64,000 nt of DNA. Source: Streptomyces ochraceiscleroticus. GTDB lineage: Bacteria > Actinomycetota > Actinomycetes > Streptomycetales > Streptomycetaceae. The stretch is taken from the NCBI RefSeq assembly GCF_000720485.1, contig NZ_JOAX01000008.1:186001-250000 (forward strand), read 5' to 3'. The notes under the pieces are model-generated. The model worked only from the letters and a program-made list of their open reading frames with translations. It was not told the origin of the DNA and did not search any database. Of this stretch, positions 25,057 to 34,659 are shown one piece after another. Numbering within the stretch: position 1 is the stretch's first letter; each line of letters begins with the position of its first letter. Position numbers and translations under genes: made by a program.

Positions 25057-26460
25057 CTACCGGGCCTCCCGGGCCGCCAGCGGCGCCTGCTGCAGGGGTA
25101 CTGGCCTGCACGGTTGGGGATGCGCCCGGTCCGCGCGTGGTTCCCCCGCGGCCGGGTCCGGTTGTGCGGATGTTGTGCAGCCGTTCGGATACCCGGCGGG
25201 GGTTGTGCGGATTCCGGAAGTCGGCGGCAAAGCGGACGAGGTGTCCCAGGGAAGGCGTGTCAGGCGTTGCGAATGCGACGCGGGGGCCGGTGCCGGTACC
25301 GGTACCAGGAGGGCGGACGACGGTGGCGCGGCGTCCGTAGGGCCAGCGTCCACCGCGTCCCTCGGGACGGTCACCCGTGCCACGCCGCAGGGGGTGGCCG
25401 GCGTCGTGTACGGCAGCCGGAGTTCGCCGTCCGGTGTCCAGCGGCCCGTACCGGCGAGCCAGCCCGCGGGGGCGGCCTGCCTGCCCAACCGTTTCGCCGC
25501 GGGCCGCCACGTGGCGAGCCAGGTGCCGGCCGCCGCGTCCACCCGGAAGGCCACCGCGCAGCTCTCCGGGGCCAGCGCCTGTCCCGGCTGCACGGCGAAG
25601 GGGGTCAGCGCGGCGTCCGCCGGGCGCAGCGCTTCGGGGAACCGCACCGGCAGCGTGCTGCCCAGTACGCCCCAGCCCATCCGGTCGTACCCGGGGGCGT
25701 CCGACCGCAGCAGGATCAGCCCGCTGTCCGGGTCGGCCAGCAGCAGCCGGTCGTTGCTCCGCTCCGTGATCTGCAGCAGCGGGCTGACCTCGCCGCCCCG
25801 GCCGAGGTCGACCACGACGGTCTTGGTGAGGCCGTCCAGTTCGCGGTCCAGGGCCAGCAGCCGGCCTTCGCGGTCCAGCCAGGCGCCGCCGGTGCAGCGG
25901 CCCGGCACCAGGGCGATTCGCCGCGGGCCCTCGGCCCCGCCGTGCAGCAGCCAGACCGCGGTGGCCCGGCGCGCACCCTCGCCGCCCACGGGGGCGAGGG
26001 CATGGACCGTCGTGCCGCAGGGGGCGGGCGGCAGCAGCGTCAGTTCCTCGGTCTCCACCGCGCCCAGCGGGAGTTCACCGGTGCCCGGACCCGTGGGGTA
26101 CAGGAGGGCGACCGTGCAGTGGCCTTCCGCGCGGCGCAGGATCAGCACCCGGCCGTCGGTGAGCGGCAGCAGCGCGCTGTCCGGCCGCTCCGGGAGGCGG
26201 CCGGGGAGCGGCACCGCGTACGGCTCGCAGCCGTCCAGCGTCCAGCGCTCGGGGTACCAGCCGCCGCCCGGCCCCTGGGTGAGCCGCGCGGCGTACGACC
26301 CGTCGGCGGCGAGCGTCAGCGCGGCGGGGCGGCGGGGCAGTCCGGCGAGCTCCCGCAGTCCGGTGAGCCCCCGGAGTTCCGGGGGTCCGGCAGCGGCGGT
26401 TTCCGTGACGTCCTCGGTGTTCCCGTCGGTTCCAACGCCTTCGATGGCACAGGCAGTCAT
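25057..26460 (-). CDS. Beta-propeller-like protein of unknown function
   Basis: 467 residues from ATG at 26460, with GGAGGTGACC about 8 bases upstream. The chain shows repeated short beta-rich blocks (LTLAADGSYAARL; LLPLTDGRVLILRR; WLDREGRLLALDRE; LLLADPDSGLILLRS; RWTPDGELRL) spaced like blades, but no catalytic triad or signal peptide. The last 90 residues are Pro/Ala-rich. It is probably a soluble scaffold or sensor, and may partner the small protein at 24740. Family not recognised. Confidence 0.6.
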   Translation of the reverse strand: MTACAIEGVGTDGNTEDVTETAAAGPPELRGLTGLRELAGLPRRPAALTLAADGSYAARLTQGPGGGWYPERWTLDGCEPYAVPLPGRLPERPDSALLPLTDGRVLILRRAEGHCTVALLYPTGPGTGELPLGAVETEELTLLPPAPCGTTVHALAPVGGEGARRATAVWLLHGGAEGPRRIALVPGRCTGGAWLDREGRLLALDRELDGLTKTVVVDLGRGGEVSPLLQITERSNDRLLLADPDSGLILLRSDAPGYDRMGWGVLGSTLPVRFPEALRPADAALTPFAVQPGQALAPESCAVAFRVDAAAGTWLATWRPAAKRLGRQAAPAGWLAGTGRWTPDGELRLPYTTPATPCGVARVTVPRDAVDAGPTDAAPPSSALLVPVPAPAPASHSQRLTRLPWDTSSALPPTSGIRTTPAGYPNGCTTSAQPDPAAGEPRADRAHPQPCRPVPLQQAPLAAREAR

Positions 26461-26720
26461 GGAATGGTCACCTCCAGTCACGACCGAAGCTAGTTTTCGC
26501 ACTTCGTGTCGATCAACGAGTGATGGGCCACTTCACGCGTATGAGTGGCTGTTGTCCGATTCGCCTGCGAGTGGTGCGACGGATGTGGCAGCCGGGTCGG
26601 TCCGTACCGGGTCCGCGCGGCCTCCGGCGGCGGTCCGCCGGGCACCCGCCGCAGGTGCGCGGTATTCCGTGGCCACCGCGGCTGGGCGTTCCGCCGGGGC
26701 TGGGAGGTAACCTTCCACCC

Positions 26721-27578
26721 GTGCCCGCACTGTCTGAAGTCCTCTCCGCCCTCGACGCCCTGTGGCCCGCCGAGCGGGCAGAGGCGTGGGACGCCGTCGG
26801 CACCGTCTGCGGCGACCCCGAAGCGCCCGTACAGCGCGTGCTCTTCGCCGTCGACCCCGTACAGGAGATCGTCGACGAAGCCGTGAAGATCGGCGCCGAC
26901 CTGCTCGTCACCCACCACCCGCTCTACCTGCGCGGAACGACGACGGTCGCGGCGTCCACCTTCAAGGGCAAGGTCGTCCACACGCTGATCAAGAACGACA
27001 TCGCCCTGCACGTCGCGCACACCAACGCCGACACCGCCGATCCCGGCGTCTCCGACGCCCTTGCCGGCGCCCTCGACCTGCGCGTGCTGCGCCCCCTGGT
27101 GCCGGACGCGAGCGACCCGGCGGGCCGCCGCGGCCTCGGCCGGGTGTGCGAGCTCGACCACCCGATGACCCTCGCGGAGTTCGCCCGGTACGCCGCCGAG
27201 CGGCTGCCGGCCACCGCGCAGGGCATCCGCGCCGCCGGCGACCCGGACCGCACCGTCCGTACGGTCGCGGTGTCCGGCGGCTCCGGCGACAGCCTCTTCG
27301 ACGACGTGCGCGCGGCGGGCGTGGACGCTTTCCTCACCGCCGACCTGCGCCACCACCCGGCCTCCGAGGCCACCCAGAAGAGCCCGCTCGGGCTGCTGGA
27401 CGCCGCGCACTGGGCCACCGAGTGGCCGTGGTGCGAGCAGGCGGCCGCGCAGCTCGACGAGATCTCCGACCGGCACGGCTGGGACCTGCGTACGCACGTC
27501 TCCCGTACGGTCACCGACCCCTGGACCGCCCACGCGGCGTCCTCCCCGACCCCCGACTCACCAGGAGCCCCCAACTGA
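26721..27578 (+). CDS. Nif3-like dinuclear metal center protein
   Basis: 285 residues from GTG at 26721. Metal-ligand blocks of the Nif3/YbgI family are present: DLLVTHHPLYLR near residue 60, VAHTNADTADPGV, and the C-terminal DLRHHPASEAT. Members form hexameric toroids with a dinuclear metal site; the biological substrate is not firmly known. The stop overlaps the CTG start of the zinc-ribbon protein. This gene order, also found in mycobacteria (Rv2230c-Rv2229c-Rv2228c), supports the call. Confidence 0.92.
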   Translation: MPALSEVLSALDALWPAERAEAWDAVGTVCGDPEAPVQRVLFAVDPVQEIVDEAVKIGADLLVTHHPLYLRGTTTVAASTFKGKVVHTLIKNDIALHVAHTNADTADPGVSDALAGALDLRVLRPLVPDASDPAGRRGLGRVCELDHPMTLAEFARYAAERLPATAQGIRAAGDPDRTVRTVAVSGGSGDSLFDDVRAAGVDAFLTADLRHHPASEATQKSPLGLLDAAHWATEWPWCEQAAAQLDEISDRHGWDLRTHVSRTVTDPWTAHAASSPTPDSPGAPN

Positions 27579-28318
27579 ACGCCGCGCCCGCAGACCAGAT
27601 CCGCCTTCTGAACGTCCAGTCCCTGGACCTCCGGCTCACCCAGCTGGCGCACAAGCGCAACAACCTCCCCGAGCTGGCCGAGCTCCAGACCCTGGAGGCC
27701 GACCTCATCCAGCAGCGCGACCTGCTCGTCGCCGCGCAGACCGAGGAGAGCGACACCGCCCGCGAGCAGACCAAGGCCGAGCAGGACGTGGACCAGGTGC
27801 GCCAGCGCGCCGTCCGCGACCAGCAGCGGCTGGACTCCGGCGCGATCACCTCGCCCAAGGACCTGGAGAACCTCCAGCGCGAGATCGCCTCGCTCGCCAA
27901 GCGCCAGGGCGACCTGGAAGAGGTCGTCCTGGAGGTCATGGAGCGCCGCGAGTCCGCGCAGGAGCGCGTCACCGAGCTGACCGAGCGGGTGGAGGCCATC
28001 CAGGCCAAGGTCGCCGACGCGGTGAGCCGCCGGGACGCCGCCTTCGCCGAGATCGACGACGAGGCCGGCACGGTCACCAAGGAGCGCGAGCTCACCGCCG
28101 CCGACATCCCCGCCGACCTGCTCAAGCTGTACGACCGGCTGCGCGAGAAGCAGGGCGGCGTCGGCGCGGCCCGGCTCTTCCAGCGCCGCTGCGAGGGCTG
28201 CCGCCTGGAGCTGGACATCACCGAAATGAACGACGTGCGCGCCGCGGCGCCCGACCAGGTCGTGCGCTGCGAGAACTGCAGCCGCATCCTGGTCCGCACG
28301 CCGGACTCGGGCCTGTAA
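27575..28318 (+). CDS. Zinc-ribbon coiled-coil protein with probable CTG start
   Basis: 247 residues. Long coiled-coil region (about 25-190) precedes a C4 zinc ribbon (RRCEGCRLEL...VRCENCSR). Only CTG at 27575 gives a start near the conserved N-terminus (NAAPADQIRLLNVQSLD): the CTG overlaps the nif3 stop (CTGA), and AGGAG lies about 7 bases upstream; no ATG, GTG or TTG lies close. The protein family is conserved but uncharacterised; association with RNA or with RNase H is possible given its neighbour. Confidence 0.88.
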   Translation: MNAAPADQIRLLNVQSLDLRLTQLAHKRNNLPELAELQTLEADLIQQRDLLVAAQTEESDTAREQTKAEQDVDQVRQRAVRDQQRLDSGAITSPKDLENLQREIASLAKRQGDLEEVVLEVMERRESAQERVTELTERVEAIQAKVADAVSRRDAAFAEIDDEAGTVTKERELTAADIPADLLKLYDRLREKQGGVGAARLFQRRCEGCRLELDITEMNDVRAAAPDQVVRCENCSRILVRTPDSGL

Positions 28319-28323
28319 GCCCG

Positions 28324-29481
28324 ATGCAGCGGACGTTCATCGTCGAGGCGGACGGCGGGTCGCGGGGCAATCCCGGACCCGCCGGGTACGGCGCCGTTGT
28401 CATCGACTCCGAGACCGGCGAGACGCTGGCCGAGGCCGCCGAGTACCTCGGTACGGCCACGAACAACGTCGCCGAGTACCGGGGTCTGGTGGCCGGACTG
28501 CGGGCCGCGCACGCGCTCGACCCGGAGGCGGAGATCAGAGTCCGGATGGACTCCAAGCTCGTCGTCGAGCAGATGTCCGGGCGCTGGAAGATCAAGCACC
28601 CGGACATGCAGCCGCTCGCGGCCACCGCCAAGGCGGTCTTCCCGCCCGACCGGGTCACGTACGAGTGGATTCCGCGCGCGCAGAACAAGCACGCCGACCG
28701 GCTCGCCAACGAGGCGATGGACGCGGGCGCGGCGGGTCGCCAGTGGGAGCCGGGCGCGTCCCGCGCGGCGCTGGCGGCGGAGGTGCGCGAGCCCTCCGGG
28801 GCGACCGCGACCGCCACCGCCACCCCGCCGTCCGGCTGGGCCGCGCCCGCCGACCTCGGGGCGCCGACCACCTTCGTACTGCTGCGGCACGGTGAGACCG
28901 CACTGACCCCGGAGAAGCGGTTCTCCGGGAGCGGCGGCTCGGATCCCGAACTCTCCGAAGCGGGGCGCCTGCAGGCCCGTGAGGCCGCCGCCGCGCTCGC
29001 CGTACGGGGCACGGTCCAGGCGATCGTCAGCTCCCCGCTGCGCCGCTGCCGGGAGACCGCCGAGGTGATCGCGGCCCGGCTCGGCCTGGACGTCCGCATC
29101 GAGGACGGCCTGCGCGAAACGGACTTCGGTGCGTGGGAGGGTCTGACCTTCTCCGAGGTGCGCGAGCGCTACCCGGAGGACCTGAACGCCTGGCTCGCCT
29201 CCGCCAAGGCCGAACCGACCGGCGGCGGCGAGTCGTTCGCGGCCGTGGCGCGGCGGGTCGCGCAGGCGCGGGACCGGCTGCAGGCGCGGTACGCCGGGAA
29301 AACGGTCCTGCTCGTCACGCATGTGACGCCGGTCAAGACGCTGGTCCGGCTCGCGCTCGGCGCACCGCCGGAGTCGCTGTTCCGCATGGAGCTCTCCGCG
29401 GCGTCGCTGTCGGCGATTGCGTACTACGCGGATGGCAACGCGTCACTGCGACTGCTGAACGACACGTCGCACTTGCGGTAG
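28324..29481 (+). CDS. Bifunctional RNase H / acid phosphatase
   Basis: 385 residues. The N-terminal half is an RNase HI-like domain (FIVEADGGSRGNPGPAGYGAVV; NNVAEYRGLVAGL; VRMDSKLVVEQ; HADRLANEAMD) with its Asp/Glu/Asp/Asp catalytic set. After a low-complexity linker, the C-terminal half is a histidine phosphatase (FVLLRHGETAL; RRCRETAEVIA; ETDFGAWEGL; LLVTHVTPVK). This fusion is known in actinobacteria (Rv2228c type): one domain cuts RNA in RNA/DNA hybrids, the other removes phosphates. Five bases separate it from the upstream zinc-ribbon gene. Confidence 0.93.
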   Translation: MQRTFIVEADGGSRGNPGPAGYGAVVIDSETGETLAEAAEYLGTATNNVAEYRGLVAGLRAAHALDPEAEIRVRMDSKLVVEQMSGRWKIKHPDMQPLAATAKAVFPPDRVTYEWIPRAQNKHADRLANEAMDAGAAGRQWEPGASRAALAAEVREPSGATATATATPPSGWAAPADLGAPTTFVLLRHGETALTPEKRFSGSGGSDPELSEAGRLQAREAAAALAVRGTVQAIVSSPLRRCRETAEVIAARLGLDVRIEDGLRETDFGAWEGLTFSEVRERYPEDLNAWLASAKAEPTGGGESFAAVARRVAQARDRLQARYAGKTVLLVTHVTPVKTLVRLALGAPPESLFRMELSAASLSAIAYYADGNASLRLLNDTSHLR

Positions 29482-29494
29482 GCGGCGCAGCCGC

Positions 29495-29528
29495 CAGGGG
29501 CGCGGGGAACTGCGCGACCAGCCACGAC
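29495..29528. repeat. Streptomyces dispersed repeat element
   Basis: The sequence from 29495 to 29528 (AGGGGCGCGGGGAACTGCGC core) is one that I recognise as a frequently dispersed intergenic motif of Streptomyces genomes. It lies in the 71-bp gap between convergent genes. Its copy number outside this window could not be checked. Confidence 0.55.
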
Positions 29529-29552
29529 GGTGCCGCGCCCGGCAACGTCCCG

Positions 29553-30206
29553 TCAGGCCAGCGCGGCCGCGCCCCGTGCCAGTCGCTCGACGCGCGCCCA
29601 GTCCTTGGCGCGCACCGCGTCCGCCGGAAGCATCCACGTGCCGCCCACGCAGGCGACGTTCGGCAGTGCCAGGTACGACGGGGCCTTCTCCTCCGTGATG
29701 CCGCCCGTCGGGCAGAAGCGGGCCTGGGGGAGCGGCGAGGCCAGCGACTTCAGGTACGCCGTGCCGCCCGCCGCCTCCGCGGGGAAGAACTTCATCTCCG
29801 TGACGCCCTCGCCCAGCAGCGTCACGACCTCCGACGTCGTCGAGACGCCGGGCAGGAACGGTACGCCGGAGTCCTTCATCGCGCTCAGCAGCGGCGCCGA
29901 CCACCCCGGGCTCACCAGGAAGCGGGCGCCCGCCGCGACGGTCTCCGTGACCTGCCCGGGAGTGATCACCGTGCCGGCGCCGACCACCGCGTCCGGGACC
30001 TCGGCCGCGATCGCCCGGATCGCGTCCAGTGCCGCCGGGGTACGCAGCGTCACCTCGATCGCGGGCAGGCCGCCCGCGACGAGCGCGCGGGCGAGCGGTA
30101 CGGCGTCGGCGGCGTCCTCGATGACGACGACCGGGATGACGGGGGCGAGCCCGAGGACGGAGCCCTCGGGGGAAGCGGCAGCGGAGGCAGAGGCAGCACT
30201 AGTCAC
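29553..30206 (-). CDS. eda: 2-dehydro-3-deoxy-phosphogluconate / 4-hydroxy-2-oxoglutarate aldolase
   Basis: 217 residues, the family's normal length. The Schiff-base lysine is in [14 protein letters not shown], the substrate-binding segment is [16 protein letters not shown] and an early IEVTLRT carries the catalytic Glu. It splits KDPG into pyruvate and glyceraldehyde-3-phosphate. No edd or transporter is adjacent. ATG at 30206. Confidence 0.92.
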   Translation of the reverse strand: MTSAASASAAASPEGSVLGLAPVIPVVVIEDAADAVPLARALVAGGLPAIEVTLRTPAALDAIRAIAAEVPDAVVGAGTVITPGQVTETVAAGARFLVSPGWSAPLLSAMKDSGVPFLPGVSTTSEVVTLLGEGVTEMKFFPAEAAGGTAYLKSLASPLPQARFCPTGGITEEKAPSYLALPNVACVGGTWMLPADAVRAKDWARVERLARGAAALA

Positions 30207-30311
30207 GCGTTCATAGTGCGCCTCGGCCGCATTCTTCGCAACGAGCGTTGCGCATGCTGCAATAACTCGAATACGGGTGTGCGGGAAACCGGTATGCGGA
30301 GTGGGGACCGG

Positions 30312-31160
30312 TCAGAGTTCGGTAACGATCACGTCCAGGGCCCACGGCTTGCCGGGCTTGGCCGGAGCCTGCGCCTCGACCGTGTAACCCAGCTCGCCGA
30401 GCGCCTCCACGAGCTCCGCGGGCCCGGCCGGTTCCAGCCCCGCCGAGAGCAGGTCACGGACCATCCGGCCCTTCGTCGCCTTGTTGAAGTGGCTGACGAC
30501 GGACCGCTTCTCGACGCCGTTCACGATCTTCGACTGGAGCACGCGCACGGTCGCGGTCCGCTCGGCGACCTCGCCCTTCGGCTTCCACGCGGTCGCGTAC
30601 GCCGCCGAGCGCAGGTCCAGTACAAGGCCGCCCGCCCGTCGCCCACCACCGCCCTTGCCGGAGGCGCTTCGCGCCGCCCCTTCTGATGCCGCCTCCGGCA
30701 TGACCTCCGCCATCGGCCCGCGCCAGTACGCGCCGAGCGCCCCGAGGGCCGGCAGCTTCACTCCCATGGAGCAGCGGTACGAAGGGATCCGGTCGGCGAT
30801 GCCCACCGCGCCCCACAAACCGGAGAAGACGAGCAGCGAGCGCTCGGCGAGTGCGCGCGCCTCCGTGTCCAGCGTCGCGAGGCCCAGCGCGTCGTACAGG
30901 ACGCCGGTGTAGATCTCCCCGGCCGGGCGCGCGCCGGCCGTCCGCAGCGCGGCGTTCTTCGCGACCTCGCCCTTGAGTCCCTCGCTCAGGCCGAGTACCT
31001 CCTGGGCCTTGCCCGCATCGGCCGCGCACAGCTCGACGAGCTCCGTCAGCACGGTCTCGCGCGCGGCGGCGAGGCCCGGCAGCGACAGCGCGGCCACGTC
31101 CAGCGGCTCCCCGGCCTGGCCTGCGGCCTTCCCTTCGGACGGCGGCAGCAGAACGAGCAC
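30312..31160 (-). CDS. yaaA: YaaA-family peroxide stress protein (UPF0246)
   Basis: 282 residues from GTG at 31160 with GGAGACC upstream. Family landmarks are the N-terminal LVLLPPSEGKA, the block YTGVLYDALGLATL and the C-terminal SVVSHFNKATKGRMVRDLL. YaaA limits iron-dependent DNA and protein damage during peroxide stress in E. coli and binds DNA. A Gly-rich insert near residue 165-178 distinguishes this copy. Confidence 0.9.
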   Translation of the reverse strand: MLVLLPPSEGKAAGQAGEPLDVAALSLPGLAAARETVLTELVELCAADAGKAQEVLGLSEGLKGEVAKNAALRTAGARPAGEIYTGVLYDALGLATLDTEARALAERSLLVFSGLWGAVGIADRIPSYRCSMGVKLPALGALGAYWRGPMAEVMPEAASEGAARSASGKGGGGRRAGGLVLDLRSAAYATAWKPKGEVAERTATVRVLQSKIVNGVEKRSVVSHFNKATKGRMVRDLLSAGLEPAGPAELVEALGELGYTVEAQAPAKPGKPWALDVIVTEL

Positions 31161-31346
31161 GGCGGTCTCCTCAACGGTCGTAGCGGTACGGGATGCGGCC
31201 CCGGTGCACCCTATCCGCCGCGCCTACGGGCATCCGCCGCGCATTCGGGACCGTGCGCACCCCTGCCCGCGCGCATCCGTGCCAGGCCGCCCCGCCGGGA
31301 GTAGCTTCGGCCCACGACGCCGTTCCTGAGATCGGGAGAGCGCAGC

Positions 31347-31817
31347 ATGCAGAAGATCACGACGTGTCTGTGGTTCGACAACCAGGCCGAGGAGGCGGTG
31401 AACCACTACCTCTCCGTCTTCGACGGCGGCAGCATCCTGGACCTGCAGCGGTACGGAGCGAGCGGCCCGGGCCCCGAGGGCTCGGTCATGGTCATCCGCT
31501 TCGAGATCGCGGGTCAGGAACTGCTCGCGCTCAACGGCGGCCCGGCCTTCACCTTCTCCGAAGCGGTCTCGCTCTCGGTCGACTGCGCGACGCAGGAGGA
31601 GGTCGACGAGCTCTGGGCCCGGCTGACCGAGGGCGGCGAGGAGGGCCAGTGCGGCTGGCTCAAGGACAAGTACGGCCTGTCCTGGCAGATCGTGCCGCGG
31701 GCGCTCCCCGAGCTGCTGGGCGGGCCCGACGCCGAGGGCGCGCAGCGGGTCATGCGGGCCATGATGGAGATGAAGAAGATCGACGTCGCCCGCCTGGAGG
31801 CCGCGTACAAGGGCTGA
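31347..31817 (+). CDS. VOC/PhnB-like protein
   Basis: 156 residues of the 3-demethylubiquinone methyltransferase-like (PhnB) branch of the vicinal-oxygen-chelate fold. It begins MQKITTCLWFDNQAEEAVN and ends with KMKKIDVARLEAAYKG-like sequence. Members are soluble, often dimeric, and rarely have known substrates. No metal triad is clearly complete. An isolated gene, 186 bp downstream of the divergent yaaA start. Confidence 0.88.
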   Translation: MQKITTCLWFDNQAEEAVNHYLSVFDGGSILDLQRYGASGPGPEGSVMVIRFEIAGQELLALNGGPAFTFSEAVSLSVDCATQEEVDELWARLTEGGEEGQCGWLKDKYGLSWQIVPRALPELLGGPDAEGAQRVMRAMMEMKKIDVARLEAAYKG

Positions 31818-31930
31818 CGGGGTACAAGGGCTGACGGGCGTACGAGAGCCGACGGGCGGTCCCGGCTTTTTCCGCGTGCGCCGCCCCGCTCCACCGGGCC
31901 CGTCCCGCCCCGCCGTCCTAACCTCGAACC

Positions 31931-33388
31931 ATGCCCCGTCGCCCGATGCGAGTGACCGACAAGGACGAGGCCCTGCTGCGCGGTGCGCTGCGGGAGCTGC
32001 GGACGCGCATGGAGGTCCCGGCGGACTTCCCGCCCGAGGTGCGGGAGGAGGCGGCGCGCGTGGCGCGCGGCCCCCGTATGCCGGCCGAGGACGCCACCGA
32101 CCTGCCGCTCTTCACGATCGACCCGCCCGGCTCCGCCGACCTGGACCAGGCGATGTACCTCGCGCGCCGCGCGCCCGGCGGCTTCCGCGTGTACTACGCC
32201 ATCGCCGACGTCGCCGCTTTCGTCGCGCCCGGCGGCGCGCTGGACGCCGAGGCCCACCGGCGCGTGATGACCCTGTACTTCCCCGACGACCGGGTCCCGC
32301 TGCATCCGCCCGTACTCGGCGAGGGCGCCGCCAGTCTGCTGCCCGACCAGGACCGGCCGGCGGTCCTGTGGCAGCTCGACCTCGACGAGTACGGTGCGCT
32401 GGTCGCGGCGGACGTGCGGCGGGCCGTCGTCCGCTCCCGGGCCCGGCTCGACTACGAGGGCGTACAGCGGACCATCGACTCCGGCACCGCCGAGGAGCCG
32501 CTGTCCCTGCTGCGCGACATCGGGCTGCTGCGGGAGGAGCGCGAGCGGGCCCGCGGCGGGATCTCCCTGGACGTACCCGAGCAGGAGATCGTCGTCGAGG
32601 ACGGCCGGTACCGCCTCGCGTACCGGGCACCGCTCCCCGCCGACGGGTGGAACGCGCAGCTCTCCCTGCTCACCGGCATGGCCGCGGCCGACCTGATGCT
32701 CGACTGCGGCACCGGCATCCTGCGCACTCTCCCGGCGGCCCCGGACGGCGCGGTCGGCCGCCTCCACTACTGCGCCCGCGCGCTGGGCATCGACTGGCCG
32801 CACCACACCTCGTACGCGGAGCTGATCCGCGGCCTGGACCCGCGGCGCGGCACCCACGCCGCGTTCCTCCAGGAGTGCACGGCGCTGCTGCGCGGCGCGG
32901 GGTACACCGTCTTCGACGGTGAGGCGCCCGCGCCCGGGGACGCGCTGCACGCCGCGGTCGCCGCGCCCTACACGCACGCCACCGCGCCCATCCGCCGCCT
33001 GGTGGACCGGTACGTCTCCGAGGTGTGCCTGGCCGCGGCGGCGGGGGAGCCGGTACCGGAGTGGGTACGGGCGGCGCTGCCCGCGCTGCCCGAGGAGATG
33101 GCGGCGGGCGGGCGGCGTGCGCACCAGGTAGAGCGGGAGTCCGTCGACCTGGTCGAGGCGGCGGTGCTGCGGGACCGGGTCGGCGAGTCCTTCGACGCGT
33201 ACGTCGTGGACCGTCGGGAGGACCGGCCGCAGCAGGGCACGGTCCACCTCTGCGAACCGGCCGTCGTCGGCCGCGTCGACGCGGGCCCGGACGGCTCTCC
33301 GCTCCCGCTCGGCCACCCCCTCCGGGTCCGCCTCACCGCCGCGGCGCCGGGCCGGGACCCGGTCCGCTTCGTCCCGGCGTACGGGTAG
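31931..33388 (+). CDS. RNB-domain exoribonuclease (RNase II/R family)
   Basis: 485 residues. The catalytic RNB core is marked by FTIDPPGSADLDQAMYL near residue 60, whose Asp residues bind the metals, followed by the family blocks VYYAIADVAAFV and YFPDDRVPLHPP, and the end motif YTHATAPIRRLVDRYV. The protein is shorter than RNase R and lacks N-terminal cold-shock and C-terminal S1 domains, as in the actinobacterial form. It degrades RNA from the 3' end. It lies just before rnpB. Confidence 0.92.
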   Translation: MPRRPMRVTDKDEALLRGALRELRTRMEVPADFPPEVREEAARVARGPRMPAEDATDLPLFTIDPPGSADLDQAMYLARRAPGGFRVYYAIADVAAFVAPGGALDAEAHRRVMTLYFPDDRVPLHPPVLGEGAASLLPDQDRPAVLWQLDLDEYGALVAADVRRAVVRSRARLDYEGVQRTIDSGTAEEPLSLLRDIGLLREERERARGGISLDVPEQEIVVEDGRYRLAYRAPLPADGWNAQLSLLTGMAAADLMLDCGTGILRTLPAAPDGAVGRLHYCARALGIDWPHHTSYAELIRGLDPRRGTHAAFLQECTALLRGAGYTVFDGEAPAPGDALHAAVAAPYTHATAPIRRLVDRYVSEVCLAAAAGEPVPEWVRAALPALPEEMAAGGRRAHQVERESVDLVEAAVLRDRVGESFDAYVVDRREDRPQQGTVHLCEPAVVGRVDAGPDGSPLPLGHPLRVRLTAAAPGRDPVRFVPAYG

Positions 33389-33400
33389 CATGGTCAGTAC

Positions 33401-33810
33401 GGCGGACGAGCCGGCCGGGCGGTCGCGTGGGGGTCTTCGGACCTCCCCGAGGAACGTCCGGGCTCCACAGGGCAGGGTGGTGGGTAACGCCCACCCGGGG
33501 TGACCCGCGGGACAGTGCCACAGAAAGCAGACCGCCGGTGCCGCAAGGCGCCGGTAAGGGTGAAACGGTGGTGTAAGAGACCACCAGCCTCCGAGGTGAC
33601 TCGGAGGGCTAGGTAAACCCCACCCGGAGCAAGGTCAAAAGGGGCCGTCGGCTGACGGCCCTGCGCGGATGATCGAGGGCTGCCCGCCCGAGTCCGCGGG
33701 TGGACCGCACGAGGCTGCCGGCAACGGCAGTCCTAGATGGATGGCCGCCTCCCCGCGGCCCGCAAGGGCCCCGGGAGACAAAACCCGGCGTACAGGCCGA
33801 CTCGTCCGCC
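33401..33810 (+). ncRNA. rnpB: RNase P RNA (class A)
   Basis: About 410 bases. The outer helix P1 is perfect: GGCGGACGAG at 33401-33410 pairs with CTCGTCCGCC at 33801-33810. The universally conserved core elements are visible, including the block GAGGAACGTCCGGGCTCC and the strings CACAGAAAGCAGACCGCC, GGTAAGGGTGAAACGGTG and GTAAGAGACCACCAGC. It processes the 5' ends of tRNAs. A T-rich stretch after 33810 may help to end transcription. Confidence 0.97.
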
Positions 33811-34118
33811 TTTTCTTCTTCTTCCCGTTTCCTGCGGCTGTGCCGCGCCTCAGCGTGTACGTCCGCGGCGTGCACGCCGGATCGCCGTGCCCGAGCCCGT
33901 GCGCGAACTGCCGCAGCTTCCGCGAGTTGTAAAGGAATTGGAGAGGAAATGGAGAAATGCCGGGCGGGCGGTGTGACGGTCCGTCCGACTATTGCGTTCC
34001 TCACATCCTGCCGCAGAGAGCAGAAAAGGGGTGAGGGCAGTGTCGGCCAATCCGGGCCAACACCGCCCCCACCCCCGTGCGCTGTGCGCAGGTGAACTCA
34101 ACTGCGGCAGTTGCCGAC
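33811..34118. other. Intergenic region between rnpB and the type VII locus
   Basis: 308 bp without a confident gene. A weak 48-codon frame from ATG 33949 to 34095 has GAGAGGAA before it and reads MEKCRAGGVTVRPTIAFLTS; no homology is recognisable. The region is less GC-rich than its left flank. It may contain promoter remnants or a boundary of the island. Confidence 0.4.
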
Positions 34119-34406
34119 TTACTTGCCGAGCTCGCTGTCGAGGTTCTCGAAGGAGTCCGCAGCCTTCTCCAGGTACTGCGCCAGGCCGTCGAGACCCTCG
34201 TTGGTCTTCGACATACCCTGCTTGAACTCCTCGAAGTCCTGGCCGAACTTCTTCGACGCAGACCGGGTGACGAAGCCGTTCTCGAGCAGGCCGTCGATGT
34301 AGGTCTTCAGGTCGTGGAGCTTCTCTTCGATGCGCTCCTTCTCGCGGTTCATCTTCTTCGCGGCGGCCCGCATGTCCTCATATGTGACATCAAGGTCTTT
34401 AGCCAT
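34119..34406 (-). CDS. WXG100-type small T7-associated protein (lacking WXG)
   Basis: 95 residues from ATG at 34406, with GGGGAG upstream. It has two long amphipathic helices (YEDMRAAAKKMNREKERIEEKL; EEFKQGMSKTNEGLDGLAQYL) and the turn between them reads ENGFVT instead of WXG. Size, helical pattern and divergence from the EssC-type ATPase gene fit ESAT-6-like secreted dimers. An extended start at 34417 adds four residues. Confidence 0.75.
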   Translation of the reverse strand: MAKDLDVTYEDMRAAAKKMNREKERIEEKLHDLKTYIDGLLENGFVTRSASKKFGQDFEEFKQGMSKTNEGLDGLAQYLEKAADSFENLDSELGK

Positions 34407-34659
34407 GACGCTCCCCATTCCCTCCGTTTGACGACCGCGAGGTCCCCCTCCCGGCATACGCGTGGCGCGCACCGGCTTACGAGGCACACGCCGTTGGGCA
34501 CCTTAGTCGCTCACCGTCACAGGCGCACATAAGCGCAGTCCGCAGCGCCCATTAACTCCCCTGAAAACGGGACATTGTTGAGGTATGCCGCAGGTGCGCG
34601 ACCAAGCTTCCGGGACGATATTCTCTCTCTCCTAGAGAGGCATTTCGAGGAGGAGCTAA
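34407..34659. promoter_or_regulatory. Divergent promoter region of the type VII locus
   Basis: 253 bp between the WXG100-type gene and the EssC-type gene. A short hairpin (CTCTC-CTA-GAGAG around 34626-34640) precedes the strong ribosome site CGAGGAGGAG of the ATPase gene. No operator was recognised with confidence. Confidence 0.45.

Noticed and set aside
33949..34095. A 48-codon frame after rnpB
   Set aside because: It has a purine-rich upstream site but no similarity or conserved pattern; kept only as part of the intergenic note.
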